From Cedecea selenatireducens (GTDB lineage: Bacteria; Pseudomonadota; Gammaproteobacteria; Enterobacterales; Enterobacteriaceae): DNA of 64,000 nt. Positions within the stretch are counted from its first letter, which is position 1. The number at the start of each line of letters is the position of its first letter. Shown here piece after piece: positions 1-8,593 of the stretch. The notes below the pieces were generated by a model. It saw only the letters and a list, made by a program, of their open reading frames with translations. It was not told where the DNA came from and ran no database searches. The position numbers and the translations under genes are program-made. The stretch covers positions 62,001 to 126,000 of the forward strand of contig NZ_JBHIKW010000008.1 in the NCBI RefSeq assembly GCF_042138895.1, read 5' to 3'.

Positions 1-657
1 CACAACCGCACCTTCCACGCCGATAAACACCCACAGGGTGATAAGCATGGTATTTTTCACCTGCTCCCAAACGGGAACGCCAAGCTTGATGCCGGTGAAA
101 TCGAGGGAGAAGGTCGAGAGTTTAAAGCCTATGGCCGCCAGCACCACGAACATCCCTAAAGGCAGCAGCTTAGCCAGCGTAGCGACCAGGTTGATGCTGG
201 CCGCCGTCTGTACGCCTCGCAGAACCAGCCAGTGCACCATCCATAACAGCACGGAGGCACCGACGATCGACTGCCATGTATTACCGTCGCCAAACAGGCG
301 CAGTTCCGGCGTGTCGGTAAAGAAACTCAGCGCCGAGAAGACAATCACCAGGTAAGACACGTTGGCTATCACCGCGCAGAGCCAGTAACCCCAGGCGGAG
401 AAAAAGCCGATTAACTCGCCAAAGCCTTCGCGCGCGTAGGTGAATATTCCACCATCAAGATCGGGGCGCAGTCGGGTAAGTACCAGCATCGCCACAGCCA
501 GTAAAAGAATACCAACGCCAGTGATCGCCCAGCCGATCAGTAACGCTGCCGGACTCGCTACGCTTGCCATATTCTGCGGCAGGCTGAATACGCCAGCGCC
601 GAGCATGGAGCTTAATACCAGCGCGGTTAGCGCTGCGAGGCCAAGTTTCTTTTCCAT
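1..657 (-). CDS. ydgI: Basic amino acid/polyamine antiporter YdgI (ArcD-like), 3' end cut off by the window
   Basis: Inner-membrane APC-family antiporter of the arginine/ornithine (ArcD) type. The first 219 codons lie in the window and the reading frame stays open to base 1. The start codon is the ATG at 657-655; the protein opens MEKKLGLAALTALVLSSMLG, with the glycine-rich first helix typical of APC transporters, followed by several further hydrophobic segments. It lies 302 bp downstream of ydgH on the same strand, the E. coli order. Substrate assignment rests on family resemblance only. Confidence 0.85.
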   Translation of the reverse strand, partial: MEKKLGLAALTALVLSSMLGAGVFSLPQNMASVASPAALLIGWAITGVGILLLAVAMLVLTRLRPDLDGGIFTYAREGFGELIGFFSAWGYWLCAVIANVSYLVIVFSALSFFTDTPELRLFGDGNTWQSIVGASVLLWMVHWLVLRGVQTAASINLVATLAKLLPLGMFVVLAAIGFKLSTFSLDFTGIKLGVPVWEQVKNTMLITLWVFIGVEGAVV

Positions 658-801
658 AGGTATCCTGTTGAGGTCGGAAAGGATCCCGCATAATTATTTT
701 GCTTTTTCGCATATAAATGGAGGATCGCTCTAAGGCGCGGGATTTTACGGAGTGTGCACACTGCTTGCAATGCGCGTGGTGCGATAAAATGACTTGAGTG
801 C

Positions 802-830
802 AAAAAAAAAGGCAGCGTAAGCTGCCCTTT
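802..830 (-). terminator. Rho-independent terminator downstream of ydgH (distal copy)
   Basis: On the minus strand the stem GGCAGC / GCTGCC (811-826) closes a TTAC loop and is followed by an uninterrupted run of nine T. It is the stronger of two near-identical hairpins between ydgH and ydgI. Confidence 0.8.
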
Positions 831-919
831 CATGACTGAGATGATTCATTGCCCTTCAAAAAACTTACATTTTTTAAATAAAAACAATGAATTACATTCT
901 GTGATTTACTTGCCTTCAA

Positions 920-945
920 ACAAAGGCAGCGTAAGCTGCCCTTGC
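920..945 (-). terminator. Second copy of the ydgH terminator hairpin (proximal)
   Basis: The same 17-base core GGCAGCGTAAGCTGCCC as at 811-827 recurs at 925-941, 18 bp beyond the ydgH stop codon. Its T tract is broken (TTTGTTTG), so it is probably a leakier terminator. The 114-bp spacing and similar flanks suggest local duplication. Confidence 0.6.
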
Positions 946-959
946 ATTGATGGTGTATC

Positions 960-1904
960 TTATTTAAACAGGTCAGCGCTAACGGTTAAGTTGTTGCCAC
1001 GTTCCTGCCACTGGCGGGTGACGTGGTAGAACTTAGCCCCTTTAGCTGCCGCACGCTTCGCCACCTGGTAGGAGACGTCGGTCATGCTGCTGAAGTTGCC
1101 GGTGAACTTGATGCTGTCAAACGGTACCATCTGGGCAGCCGTAATCTTATTCACTTCCTGAACTTTGGTGCCGTCAGGTAACGTTACGGTGTAGCGCGTA
1201 CCCTGTGAAGATTGCGTTTCGAAGAAACGGCCAACGTCAGAGGACGGGGTTTCAGAGGAAGCAACGCCCGGAATTTCCACGTTCTTCGCGGCTGCGCCGC
1301 CCGCAGCTAACGCGGCTTTGCCCGCTTCGGAATTGGCCGGCAGCAGGTCCGGGCTCTGAACAACACGTTTTTTAGCATCCGCTTTATAAATAAAGGCGGT
1401 TACGCGCTGGTTGCCGCCCTGGTTGGTATCAACCTGGCGTACGATGAAGAAGGACGCGGCACCTTTGTCACGCGCGGCTTTAGTGATCGCGTCGTTGACA
1501 TCGGGCTGGGTACGGAAGAAGCCCTGAACGGTCACCGTATCAAAAGGTTCAAGCTTATAGGCCTGATCCTTCGGCAGTTCCATCAAGCCGTTGATGACAC
1601 GATTTTTAGGCGCATCGGCTTTAGCGGCATCATTTTTATAAACGTCAGCCACGACGCGGGAGTTACCGCTTTCGCCCATTGCGCTGGTGTCCAGCACGTA
1701 GAATGAAGCGGCGCCTATGGCATCTGCGCGGCGAGAAACGGCAGCAACAGCGTCGCCGATAGCATTAAAACGGCCCGTTACGGTAATACGATCGTACGGC
1801 TTAAGTGCGGCCGCCTGCTCTGGGGTCAGTTCGGTCGCCGCCTGAGCGGACAGCGAAGTCACGGAAATAAGAGCCGACGCCAGAAGGGTGTTCTTGAGAT
1901 TCAT
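960..1904 (-). CDS. ydgH: YdgH, periplasmic protein with three DUF1471 repeats
   Basis: Secreted protein of unknown biochemical role, 314 aa, the E. coli length. A Sec signal peptide ends near AQA-A (residues 21-23). Three DUF1471 (BhsA/McbA-type) modules follow, at about residues 30-90, 110-175 and 258-314; each has a PYD/PFD-type turn, a TVTG/TVQG/KFTG strand and a closing GAxxFYxx strand. The SD AAGGA precedes the ATG at 1904. It is divergent from pntA and followed by duplicated terminators, as an independent transcription unit. DUF1471 proteins are linked to stress and envelope responses in enterobacteria; nothing more specific is visible here. Confidence 0.93.
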   Translation of the reverse strand: MNLKNTLLASALISVTSLSAQAATELTPEQAAALKPYDRITVTGRFNAIGDAVAAVSRRADAIGAASFYVLDTSAMGESGNSRVVADVYKNDAAKADAPKNRVINGLMELPKDQAYKLEPFDTVTVQGFFRTQPDVNDAITKAARDKGAASFFIVRQVDTNQGGNQRVTAFIYKADAKKRVVQSPDLLPANSEAGKAALAAGGAAAKNVEIPGVASSETPSSDVGRFFETQSSQGTRYTVTLPDGTKVQEVNKITAAQMVPFDSIKFTGNFSSMTDVSYQVAKRAAAKGAKFYHVTRQWQERGNNLTVSADLFK

Positions 1905-2454
1905 AAAAATAATCCTTCGCCTTGCGCAAAATGAGTACTAGTACTGCGTTCTCTGATAAAGACCGATTAGTCGCCGATTATGGCTTGAAATAACGTCCTT
2001 GTCTGCGCCATTTTTCACGCCTTGTGCCTTCCCGACGACGAACGACGGCAGCAATCGTTATTAAGTTAAAAAAAGAGGCATTCACCGGTAAAACTGATAA
2101 AGCTTATGACTTATTTAGTTAATGCGTTGTTAAAAAATGGGTTTTGCTGCGGCGTAGAATCATGTCTTACCGCTTCGCTTAAGCGTATTATCAGGCCCTG
2201 GCGCGTAAATAGAGATAAAAATAGCTGCCTGGCCACGCGATAGCTGAATTTTTGCGATAAAAATACAAATACCCGGATGCGGATCTAGATCACAGTCGTT
2301 ATTTTCAGTAGGTTATAAAAAGTTTGTTACAGATGTATTTTTTGTTGAAGTGGTAATGGAACAGATATCTGCCGGCAGAGTGCGGGCGGATGCTTGCGTC
2401 TGGCCATGGCAAGGTCTGGCAAACCATCATCAAAAACAGGTGGAAGGGAATACT
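1905..2454. other. 550-bp divergent promoter region between ydgH and pntA
   Basis: AT-rich region with no credible ORF. It must hold the promoters of both ydgH and pntA. The ydgH side has the 12-bp palindrome AGTACTAGTACT at 1934-1945, 30-41 bp before the ydgH start. Near pntA a TATAAA-like stretch at about 2315 is a possible -10, but no well-spaced -35 is evident. Confidence 0.5.
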
Positions 2455-3984
2455 ATGCGTATTGGTGTACCAAGAGAGCGGTTGACCAATGAATCCCGCG
2501 TGGCAGCCACGCCGAAAACGGTAGAGCAGCTGATAAAATTGGGGTTCACGGTCGCCATTGAAAGTGATGCCGGAAAACTGGCAAGCTTTGATGACGAAGC
2601 GTTTGAACGCGCGGGTGCGAGCATCACCGACAGCGCAGATGTCTGGCAGTCGGACATTATTCTTAAAGTGAACGCACCGCTGGAAAACGAAATTGAGCTT
2701 GCCCGCGAAGGGTCAACGCTGGTGAGCTTTATCTGGCCAGCGCAAAACCCCGAACTGCTTGAAAAGCTCGCGGCGCGGAACATCACCGTGATGGCGATGG
2801 ACTCTGTGCCGCGTATTTCGCGCGCGCAATCTTTGGATGCGCTTAGCTCCATGGCGAACATCGCCGGCTATCGTGCCATCGTAGAAGCCGCACATGAATT
2901 TGGCCGCTTCTTTACCGGGCAAATTACCGCCGCAGGGAAAGTACCGCCTGCCAAAGTCATGGTGATTGGTGCGGGCGTTGCGGGGCTCGCTGCCATCGGC
3001 GCGGCCAACAGCCTCGGCGCCATTGTGCGTGCGTTTGATACCCGCCCGGAAGTAAAAGAGCAGGTGCAAAGCATGGGCGCCGAATTCCTGGAGCTGGACT
3101 TCAAAGAAGAAGCCGGCAGCGGGGACGGCTATGCGAAGGTGATGTCAAAGGCCTTTATTGACGCGGAAATGGCGCTGTTTGCGGCCCAGGCGAAAGAGGT
3201 CGACATCATTGTCACCACCGCGTTAATCCCAGGCAAACCGGCCCCGAAGCTGATCACCCGTGAAATGGTGGACTCCATGCAGGCGGGGAGCGTTATCGTC
3301 GATCTCGCCGCGCAAAACGGCGGCAACTGCGAATATACCGTTGCGAACCAGGTCACCGTCACCGCGAACGGCGTGAAGGTCATCGGCTATACCGATTTGC
3401 CAGGTCGCCTGCCAACGCAGTCTTCCCAGCTTTACGGTACCAACCTCGTTAACCTGCTTAAGCTGCTGTGCAAAGAAAAAGACGGCAACATTACCGTCGA
3501 TTTTGATGACGTTGTGGTACGTGGTGTGACGGTTATTCGCGAGGGCGAAGTCACCTGGCCTGCACCTCCGATTCAGGTTTCTGCCCAACCTCAGGCGAAG
3601 GCAAAACCTGCAGCAGAACCGGTGCCAGAGAAAAAACCCACCTCGCCGTGGTTTAAATACGGCCTGATGGCGCTGGCGATTATTCTGTTCGGCTGGTTTG
3701 CGAGCGTTGCGCCAAAAGAGTTCCTCGGCCACTTCACCGTGTTTGCTCTGGCCTGCGTCGTCGGCTATTACGTTGTATGGAACGTCTCTCATGCGCTGCA
3801 CACGCCGCTGATGTCGGTGACCAACGCTATTTCAGGGATTATCGTCGTCGGCGCGCTGCTGCAGATTGGTCACGGCGGCTGGGTCAGCTTCCTGAGCTTC
3901 ATTGCGGTACTGATCGCCAGTATCAATATTTTTGGTGGTTTCACCGTCACTCAGCGCATGCTGAAAATGTTCCGGAAGAACTAA
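2455..3984 (+). CDS. pntA: Proton-translocating NAD(P) transhydrogenase, alpha subunit
   Basis: PntA of the membrane-bound transhydrogenase, which couples hydride transfer from NADH to NADP+ to proton entry and so supplies cytoplasmic NADPH. The protein is 509 aa (E. coli 510). The start at MRIGVPRERL is chosen over an in-frame ATG at 2350 because it matches the family N-terminus and follows AGGTGGAAGGGA. The soluble dI NAD(H)-binding domain has the nucleotide loop GAGVAG at residues 172-177 and the PGRLPTQSS segment. A Pro/Ala/Lys-rich linker (about 375-395) leads into membrane helices at the C-terminus. pntB follows 10 bp downstream. Confidence 0.97.
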   Translation: MRIGVPRERLTNESRVAATPKTVEQLIKLGFTVAIESDAGKLASFDDEAFERAGASITDSADVWQSDIILKVNAPLENEIELAREGSTLVSFIWPAQNPELLEKLAARNITVMAMDSVPRISRAQSLDALSSMANIAGYRAIVEAAHEFGRFFTGQITAAGKVPPAKVMVIGAGVAGLAAIGAANSLGAIVRAFDTRPEVKEQVQSMGAEFLELDFKEEAGSGDGYAKVMSKAFIDAEMALFAAQAKEVDIIVTTALIPGKPAPKLITREMVDSMQAGSVIVDLAAQNGGNCEYTVANQVTVTANGVKVIGYTDLPGRLPTQSSQLYGTNLVNLLKLLCKEKDGNITVDFDDVVVRGVTVIREGEVTWPAPPIQVSAQPQAKAKPAAEPVPEKKPTSPWFKYGLMALAIILFGWFASVAPKEFLGHFTVFALACVVGYYVVWNVSHALHTPLMSVTNAISGIIVVGALLQIGHGGWVSFLSFIAVLIASINIFGGFTVTQRMLKMFRKN

Positions 3985-3994
3985 GGGGTAACAA

Positions 3995-5383
3995 ATGTCT
4001 GGAGGATTAGTTACAGCTGCATACATTGTTGCCGCGATCCTGTTTATTTTTAGCCTGGCTGGCCTGTCCAAACACGAAACCTCAAAGCAGGGCAACCTGT
4101 TCGGTATGGCGGGGATGGCGATTGCGCTGGTGGCGACCATTTTTGGCCCGGAAACCGGCAACGTGGTGTGGATTATCATCGCCATGGTTATTGGTGGCGC
4201 GATTGGTATTCACCTGGCGAAAAAGGTCGAAATGACCGAAATGCCTGAGCTGGTTGCCGTGCTGCACAGCTTTGTGGGCCTGGCGGCGGTGCTGGTGGGC
4301 TTTAACAGCTACCTGGATCACGGTCCGGGTCTTGAGCCGATCATGGAGAACATCCACCTGACGGAGGTCTTCATCGGGATCTTTATCGGGGCGGTGACCT
4401 TCACCGGGTCTATCGTGGCCTTCGGTAAGCTGCGCGGTAAAATTTCGTCTAAACCGCTGATGCTGCCAAACCGCCATAAGCTCAACCTCGCGGCGCTGGT
4501 GGTTTCCTTTGCGCTGTTGCTGGTATTCGTGCGTACCGAAAGCGTCGGCATGCAGGTGCTGGCGGTACTGATTATGACCGTTATCGCGCTGGCGTTTGGC
4601 TGGCATCTGGTGGCCTCCATCGGTGGGGCAGACATGCCGGTTGTGGTGTCAATGCTTAACTCCTACTCCGGTTGGGCAGCGGCGGCGGCGGGCTTTATGC
4701 TCAGCAACGACCTGCTTATCGTCACCGGTGCGCTGGTTGGTTCATCCGGTGCCATCCTGTCTTACATCATGTGTAAGGCAATGAACCGTTCATTCTTCAG
4801 CGTTATCGCAGGTGGCTTTGGCACCGATGGTTCCTCTAGCGGTGAAACAGAAGAAGCCGGTGAGCACCGTGAAATCAGCGCGGAAGAAACCGCTGAGATG
4901 CTGAAAAACTCGACCTCGGTGATCATCACCCCGGGCTACGGCATGGCGGTGGCTCAGGCACAGTATCCGGTCGCGGAAATTACCGAGAAGCTGCGTGCGC
5001 GTGGGATCAAAGTTCGCTTTGGTATTCACCCCGTAGCCGGTCGTTTGCCGGGGCACATGAACGTACTGCTGGCGGAAGCCCGCGTGCCTTATGATGTCGT
5101 GCTGGAAATGGACGAAATCAACGACGACTTTACCGATACCGACACCGTGCTGGTGATCGGGGCTAACGACACCGTTAACCCTGCCGCCCAGGACGATCCG
5201 CGCAGCCCAATTGCCGGCATGCCGGTACTGGAAGTCTGGAAAGCGCAGAACGTCATTGTGTTTAAACGTTCGATGAATACCGGCTACGCAGGCGTTCAGA
5301 ACCCGCTGTTCTTTAAAGAAAACACTCAGATGCTGTTTGGCGATGCCAAAGCCAGCGTCGAAGCGATTCTGAAAGCGCTTTAA
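3995..5383 (+). CDS. pntB: Proton-translocating NAD(P) transhydrogenase, beta subunit
   Basis: PntB, 462 aa as in E. coli. The N-terminal half is a bundle of membrane helices forming the proton path (dII). The C-terminal domain (from about residue 290) is the NADP(H)-binding dIII, with a glycine-rich GYGMAVAQAQ loop and the VIGANDTVNPAAQDDP segment. Its SD is AAGGGG, just after the pntA stop, so the pair is one operon. A strong hairpin begins 19 bp after the stop codon. Confidence 0.97.
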   Translation: MSGGLVTAAYIVAAILFIFSLAGLSKHETSKQGNLFGMAGMAIALVATIFGPETGNVVWIIIAMVIGGAIGIHLAKKVEMTEMPELVAVLHSFVGLAAVLVGFNSYLDHGPGLEPIMENIHLTEVFIGIFIGAVTFTGSIVAFGKLRGKISSKPLMLPNRHKLNLAALVVSFALLLVFVRTESVGMQVLAVLIMTVIALAFGWHLVASIGGADMPVVVSMLNSYSGWAAAAAGFMLSNDLLIVTGALVGSSGAILSYIMCKAMNRSFFSVIAGGFGTDGSSSGETEEAGEHREISAEETAEMLKNSTSVIITPGYGMAVAQAQYPVAEITEKLRARGIKVRFGIHPVAGRLPGHMNVLLAEARVPYDVVLEMDEINDDFTDTDTVLVIGANDTVNPAAQDDPRSPIAGMPVLEVWKAQNVIVFKRSMNTGYAGVQNPLFFKENTQMLFGDAKASVEAILKAL

Positions 5384-5386
5384 GCG

Positions 5387-6310
5387 TCAACTGTCTCGCG
5401 AAAGCCGTCCGAAAGGGCGGCTTTTTTTTGCCTGTCCTGAGCAAAGGGCTATCCCGGCAGTAATCAACAACGCGCTTATCAAATGAAAAGCGTGCAGCGT
5501 GACATTCAAAAACAGAATGCTGAACGCGCCGCCGCTGAGCGGGATCAGGTGCGAATAGATCTCTCCCCGCGTTGCGCCAATCGCTAAAATCCCTTTGTTC
5601 CAAAGCAGATAAGCCAGCCATGAAGGGAAGATAACCAGGTAGCCCAGCCCGGCTAAAAAACCAGTGTTCAGATACTGGCCTTTAAACGGCTGCGGCTGGT
5701 GCATAAGCGTAAAAACAAGCAGCGGAATTAGCACCAGGGCACCAATCACGGCGCTGACGGCGACAAAGGCATTACCGCCGATGGTTTTGGGCTTAAGCCG
5801 TAAAAATGCACAATAGAGCGCCCAGCTTGCCGCCGATCCCATCGTCCATGCATCGCCCCGGTTCAGGTTTTTCAACGTGTCGAGATGCAGCAAATCCCCC
5901 TGCATTACCAGATAGATCACGCCTGCGGAACTCAAAATAACGCCCAGAATGTTGCGGCGCGAGATGACCTCCCTGAACACTAGCTTATTGATAAGCAGCA
6001 CCAGCGCTGGCGTGGTCGACAGGTAAATGGCGGCGTTGAGCGAGGAGGTGTACTGCAGTCCCACATACAACGTCACCGGAAACAGCACCTGGCCACAAAG
6101 CGCCAGAAAAAAGACCGTGCCCCTGGCCTGCATCATCTCCGGCCACTGTTTTTTAACCTGCGCCCCGTAAAGCGCCATTAACAGCAGCGCGGTCAGCAAC
6201 CAGCGGGCTTCTGAGAGAACAATTGGATCGGCCTGAGCCACCAGTAAATGCCCGACAACATAGTTACCTCCCCAGAACAGGGCGGCGAGGCTGAGTAATA
6301 AATACGGCAT
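5387..6310 (-). CDS. EamA/DMT-family inner-membrane exporter
   Basis: 307-aa drug/metabolite transporter with about ten hydrophobic segments in two EamA halves. The first opens LSLAALFWGGNYVVG and the second has GSAASWALYCAFLRLKPK. The family exports amino acids, metabolites or drugs; the substrate cannot be told. It starts 225 bp from a divergent LysR gene (6536), the usual regulator/exporter arrangement. Its 3' end overlaps the pntAB terminator. Not part of the E. coli K-12 order here, so likely acquired or lineage-specific. Confidence 0.85.
   Translation of the reverse strand: MPYLLLSLAALFWGGNYVVGHLLVAQADPIVLSEARWLLTALLLMALYGAQVKKQWPEMMQARGTVFFLALCGQVLFPVTLYVGLQYTSSLNAAIYLSTTPALVLLINKLVFREVISRRNILGVILSSAGVIYLVMQGDLLHLDTLKNLNRGDAWTMGSAASWALYCAFLRLKPKTIGGNAFVAVSAVIGALVLIPLLVFTLMHQPQPFKGQYLNTGFLAGLGYLVIFPSWLAYLLWNKGILAIGATRGEIYSHLIPLSGGAFSILFLNVTLHAFHLISALLITAGIALCSGQAKKSRPFGRLSRDS
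5402..5429 (+). terminator. pntAB terminator
   Basis: The 9-bp stem AAGCCGTCC / GGGCGGCTT (one G-U pair) around a GAAA tetraloop ends in eight T. It lies inside the 3' end of the convergent EamA gene, whose last codons double as the terminator. Confidence 0.9.
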
Positions 6311-6353
6311 AGATTGATTTCCATCATATGATGCTGGCAGGATGCCGTGTAGA

Positions 6354-6369
6354 TATCGCTTTTATCTAT
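6354..6369. promoter_or_regulatory. Putative LysR-type operator, copy 1
   Basis: TATCGCTTTTATCTAT, recurring with one mismatch at 6522-6537, in the divergent intergenic region of the EamA/LysR pair. The paired placement suggests sites for the adjacent LysR regulator; this is inferred from position and repetition only. Confidence 0.4.
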
Positions 6370-6521
6370 AATTACGATGAGGCATGCGGCCAGCTCGGTA
6401 AATTAACGTCTGCTCAGGCGCCTGATGGCTTGATTTTAAAGGCGTGTAACGCTTTTTAGTCGACAGGAAAAGGATAAACATCCGCCTGGTGTAAAGCGAA
6501 TTCATCTTTTCCATTTCAAGG

Positions 6522-6537
6522 TATCGTTTTTATCTAT
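6522..6537. promoter_or_regulatory. Putative LysR-type operator, copy 2, overlapping the LysR start codon
   Basis: TATCGTTTTTATCTAT overlaps the ATG at 6536. A bound regulator would block its own transcription or translation start, which fits the negative autoregulation common in LysR proteins. Confidence 0.4.
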
Positions 6538-7450
6538 GAAGTTTACTCTGCGGCAACTGGAGTTTTTCATCGCCTTAGCACAGACGAAACAGATCTCTAA
6601 AGCGGCAACCCGCTGCCATATTTCGCAGTCATCAATGACGGTGGCCATGCGCAATCTGGAAGAGGCCCTGAACAGTCAGCTTTTCCTGCGTAAGCCCAGG
6701 GGCGTGCAGCTCACGCCGTCCGGCGAGCGCTTTTTACTTCATGCCCGCAAAATCATCAGCGACAGCCAGCATGCCATAGAAGACCTGCAGTACCAGCCTG
6801 AGCTGGCAGCCGGAGAGCTGACCATCGGCATTGCGAAGACGCTTGCCGCCTACCTGCTGCCGGCAATTATCAGCGAGGTTGAACAGCACTTCCCGCTGAT
6901 GACCCTCCGCTTTGTTGAAGACGATCCCGCTGAGCTTATCCAACAGCTTCGGGACAAAATGCTGGCGTTTGCCCTGGTGCTGACGTCGAATATCATCCAC
7001 GACGCAGGGCTGAACGTTGAGACATTTATCCGCTCGCAGCGCCGCCTGTGGGTTTCGCAGGGGCATCCGCTGTTGAACCAGCCCGCGATAAAGCTGGCCG
7101 ATATCGCAGGCGTGCCGTTTATCATGCTGGATACGGACAAATACCCGGACGTGATTTGCCAGCACTGGCAGGCGAAAGGCGGGCAGCCCAACGTTACTTT
7201 TACCACCACGTCTTTTGAAACCGTGCGCAGCCTGGTGGCCAAGGGAAGGGGCGTCACCATTCTGTCCGATCTGGTTTATCGTCCCTGGTCGCTTGAGGGG
7301 CTGCGGGTGATGAGAAAAACGATAGAGGATAGCGCAACCTATATGGATGTTGGCGCCGTGCTGCTGCAGGGGAAACCGCTGGCGGAGAGTGAGCGAATGG
7401 TGCTCGATTACCTGCGGGGCATCATCATTCGCCTCGATGATAACGCCTGA
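6536..7450 (+). CDS. LysR-family transcriptional regulator, divergent from an EamA exporter
   Basis: 304 aa. The N-terminal winged HTH (residues 1-60; FTLRQLEFFIALAQTKQISK then SQSSMTVAMRNLEE) is followed by a type-2 periplasmic-binding-fold effector domain from about residue 90. No obvious E. coli K-12 orthologue at this locus. The natural target is the divergent exporter at 5387-6310. No good SD is visible before the ATG, and the repeat TATCGTTTTTATCTAT covers it. Confidence 0.88.
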   Translation: MKFTLRQLEFFIALAQTKQISKAATRCHISQSSMTVAMRNLEEALNSQLFLRKPRGVQLTPSGERFLLHARKIISDSQHAIEDLQYQPELAAGELTIGIAKTLAAYLLPAIISEVEQHFPLMTLRFVEDDPAELIQQLRDKMLAFALVLTSNIIHDAGLNVETFIRSQRRLWVSQGHPLLNQPAIKLADIAGVPFIMLDTDKYPDVICQHWQAKGGQPNVTFTTTSFETVRSLVAKGRGVTILSDLVYRPWSLEGLRVMRKTIEDSATYMDVGAVLLQGKPLAESERMVLDYLRGIIIRLDDNA

Positions 7451-7461
7451 GCGACAAATAA

Positions 7462-7490
7462 AAATCCCGCCGGTATTCAGCGGGATTTCT
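7462..7490. terminator. Bidirectional terminator between LysR and uspE
   Basis: The 9-bp perfect stem AAATCCCGC / GCGGGATTT, with a 9-nt loop, serves the convergent LysR gene and uspE. On the minus strand it runs into TTTTTATTT. Confidence 0.85.
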
Positions 7491-7509
7491 GCTTAAGGGC
7501 CTGGCGACA

Positions 7510-8460
7510 TCAGTCGTCTTCCGGATCGTCCATTTCGACCGGCGTCTGGTAATCATCCGGCTTTATGACCAGTAAATCACAGCGCAGATGGTCGATGACC
7601 TGCTCTGCGGTATTGCCCAGAAATGCCGCAGACAGCCCGGTGCGGCCCACCGTACCAAGTACCACAATCCCGGCCTGCAGATGCTCGGCCATGTCCGGGA
7701 TCACTTCTTCAGGCAGCCCTTTCTCAACGTGGGTCATCTTCTCGTCGATGGCGTATTTCTGGCGCAGCGCCTTCATGGCGACAAGGTGCTGGCCGCGAAT
7801 CGCGTCGTTATACACGCTCGGGTCAAAATCAGGCAGCTCAATGGCAATGTTGATTGGCGTGACCGGGTAGGCGCCTATCAAATGGACTTCGGTATGGTTG
7901 ACATCATCCGCCAGCTTCAGGGTTTCCTTCACCAGCTTTTCATTCAGCGCATTGTGGTAAAGCTCTTCGCTGGCAAGATTGACCGCCACCAGCGCTTTAC
8001 CGCCTTCAGGCCACGGCTGGTCTTTCACCATCCACACCGGACAAGGGCATTTACGCAGCAGATGCCAGTCGGTTGGGGTGAATATTACCGCTTCCAGCCT
8101 GTCGTGCTGGTGGGCCATTTTCAGCAGCAGGTCGTGCCCGCCGGCGATCACTTCCTGGATGATGGCTTCAAACGGGCGGTTGTGCCACACCACTTTGATA
8201 TCAATAGGAATGCCGGCTTCAATGTAGTACTGCGCCTGCTGTTTAATCCAGGCCGTACGCTGGCTGATAACCCCTTTGCGCATGGCGGTGCGTTCATCAG
8301 GCGACAGAAGCGTGGTCATTTCGTAGGAAAAGTCATAGATAGGCAGGAAGGCTTTGATCCTGCCGCCAATCCGTTGATGCAAATAAACAGCACGCCGCAG
8401 GGCAGGTTGATCGTCCTGGTTCGGGTCAATCGCGACAAGCATGTTTTGGTAGTTTGCCAT
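7510..8460 (-). CDS. uspE: Universal stress protein E
   Basis: 316 aa, exactly the E. coli UspE length, with two tandem Usp domains (about 1-150 and 155-316). The second ends in the ATP-loop-like GTVGRTGLSAAFLGNTAEQV. Tandem-type Usp proteins act in stress resistance, motility and aggregation in E. coli. SD AAGGAG lies 6 bases before the ATG. It follows fnr on the same strand, as in E. coli. Confidence 0.96.
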   Translation of the reverse strand: MANYQNMLVAIDPNQDDQPALRRAVYLHQRIGGRIKAFLPIYDFSYEMTTLLSPDERTAMRKGVISQRTAWIKQQAQYYIEAGIPIDIKVVWHNRPFEAIIQEVIAGGHDLLLKMAHQHDRLEAVIFTPTDWHLLRKCPCPVWMVKDQPWPEGGKALVAVNLASEELYHNALNEKLVKETLKLADDVNHTEVHLIGAYPVTPINIAIELPDFDPSVYNDAIRGQHLVAMKALRQKYAIDEKMTHVEKGLPEEVIPDMAEHLQAGIVVLGTVGRTGLSAAFLGNTAEQVIDHLRCDLLVIKPDDYQTPVEMDDPEDD

Positions 8461-8544
8461 ACAGGTCTCCTTACAACTGCTTAACCACAGTCTGTGAAGT
8501 AAGATTAACCCATAAGAAAGGAATGAAACAGGTGGAGAGCCCCT

Positions 8545-8579
8545 GCCGGATCAATAAATGGAATAAAAGGCGATCCGGC
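8545..8579 (-). terminator. Hairpin in the fnr-uspE intergenic region
   Basis: Perfect 8-bp inverted repeat GCCGGATC / GATCCGGC with a 19-nt AT-rich loop, 15 bp beyond the fnr stop. There is no clean T tract, so it may be an attenuator or mRNA 3'-end stabiliser instead of a full terminator. Confidence 0.45.
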
Positions 8580-8593
8580 AAAGGAGGGGGTTA

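Noticed and set aside
1934..1945. TrpR operator upstream of ydgH
   Set aside because: AGTACTAGTACT contains one ACTAGT-like half-site but lacks the second half at the proper spacing of a Trp operator.
2350..2454. N-terminal extension of pntA from an upstream ATG
   Set aside because: The extra 35 residues lack family similarity, and the SD before 2455 with the conserved MRIGVPRE start is decisive.
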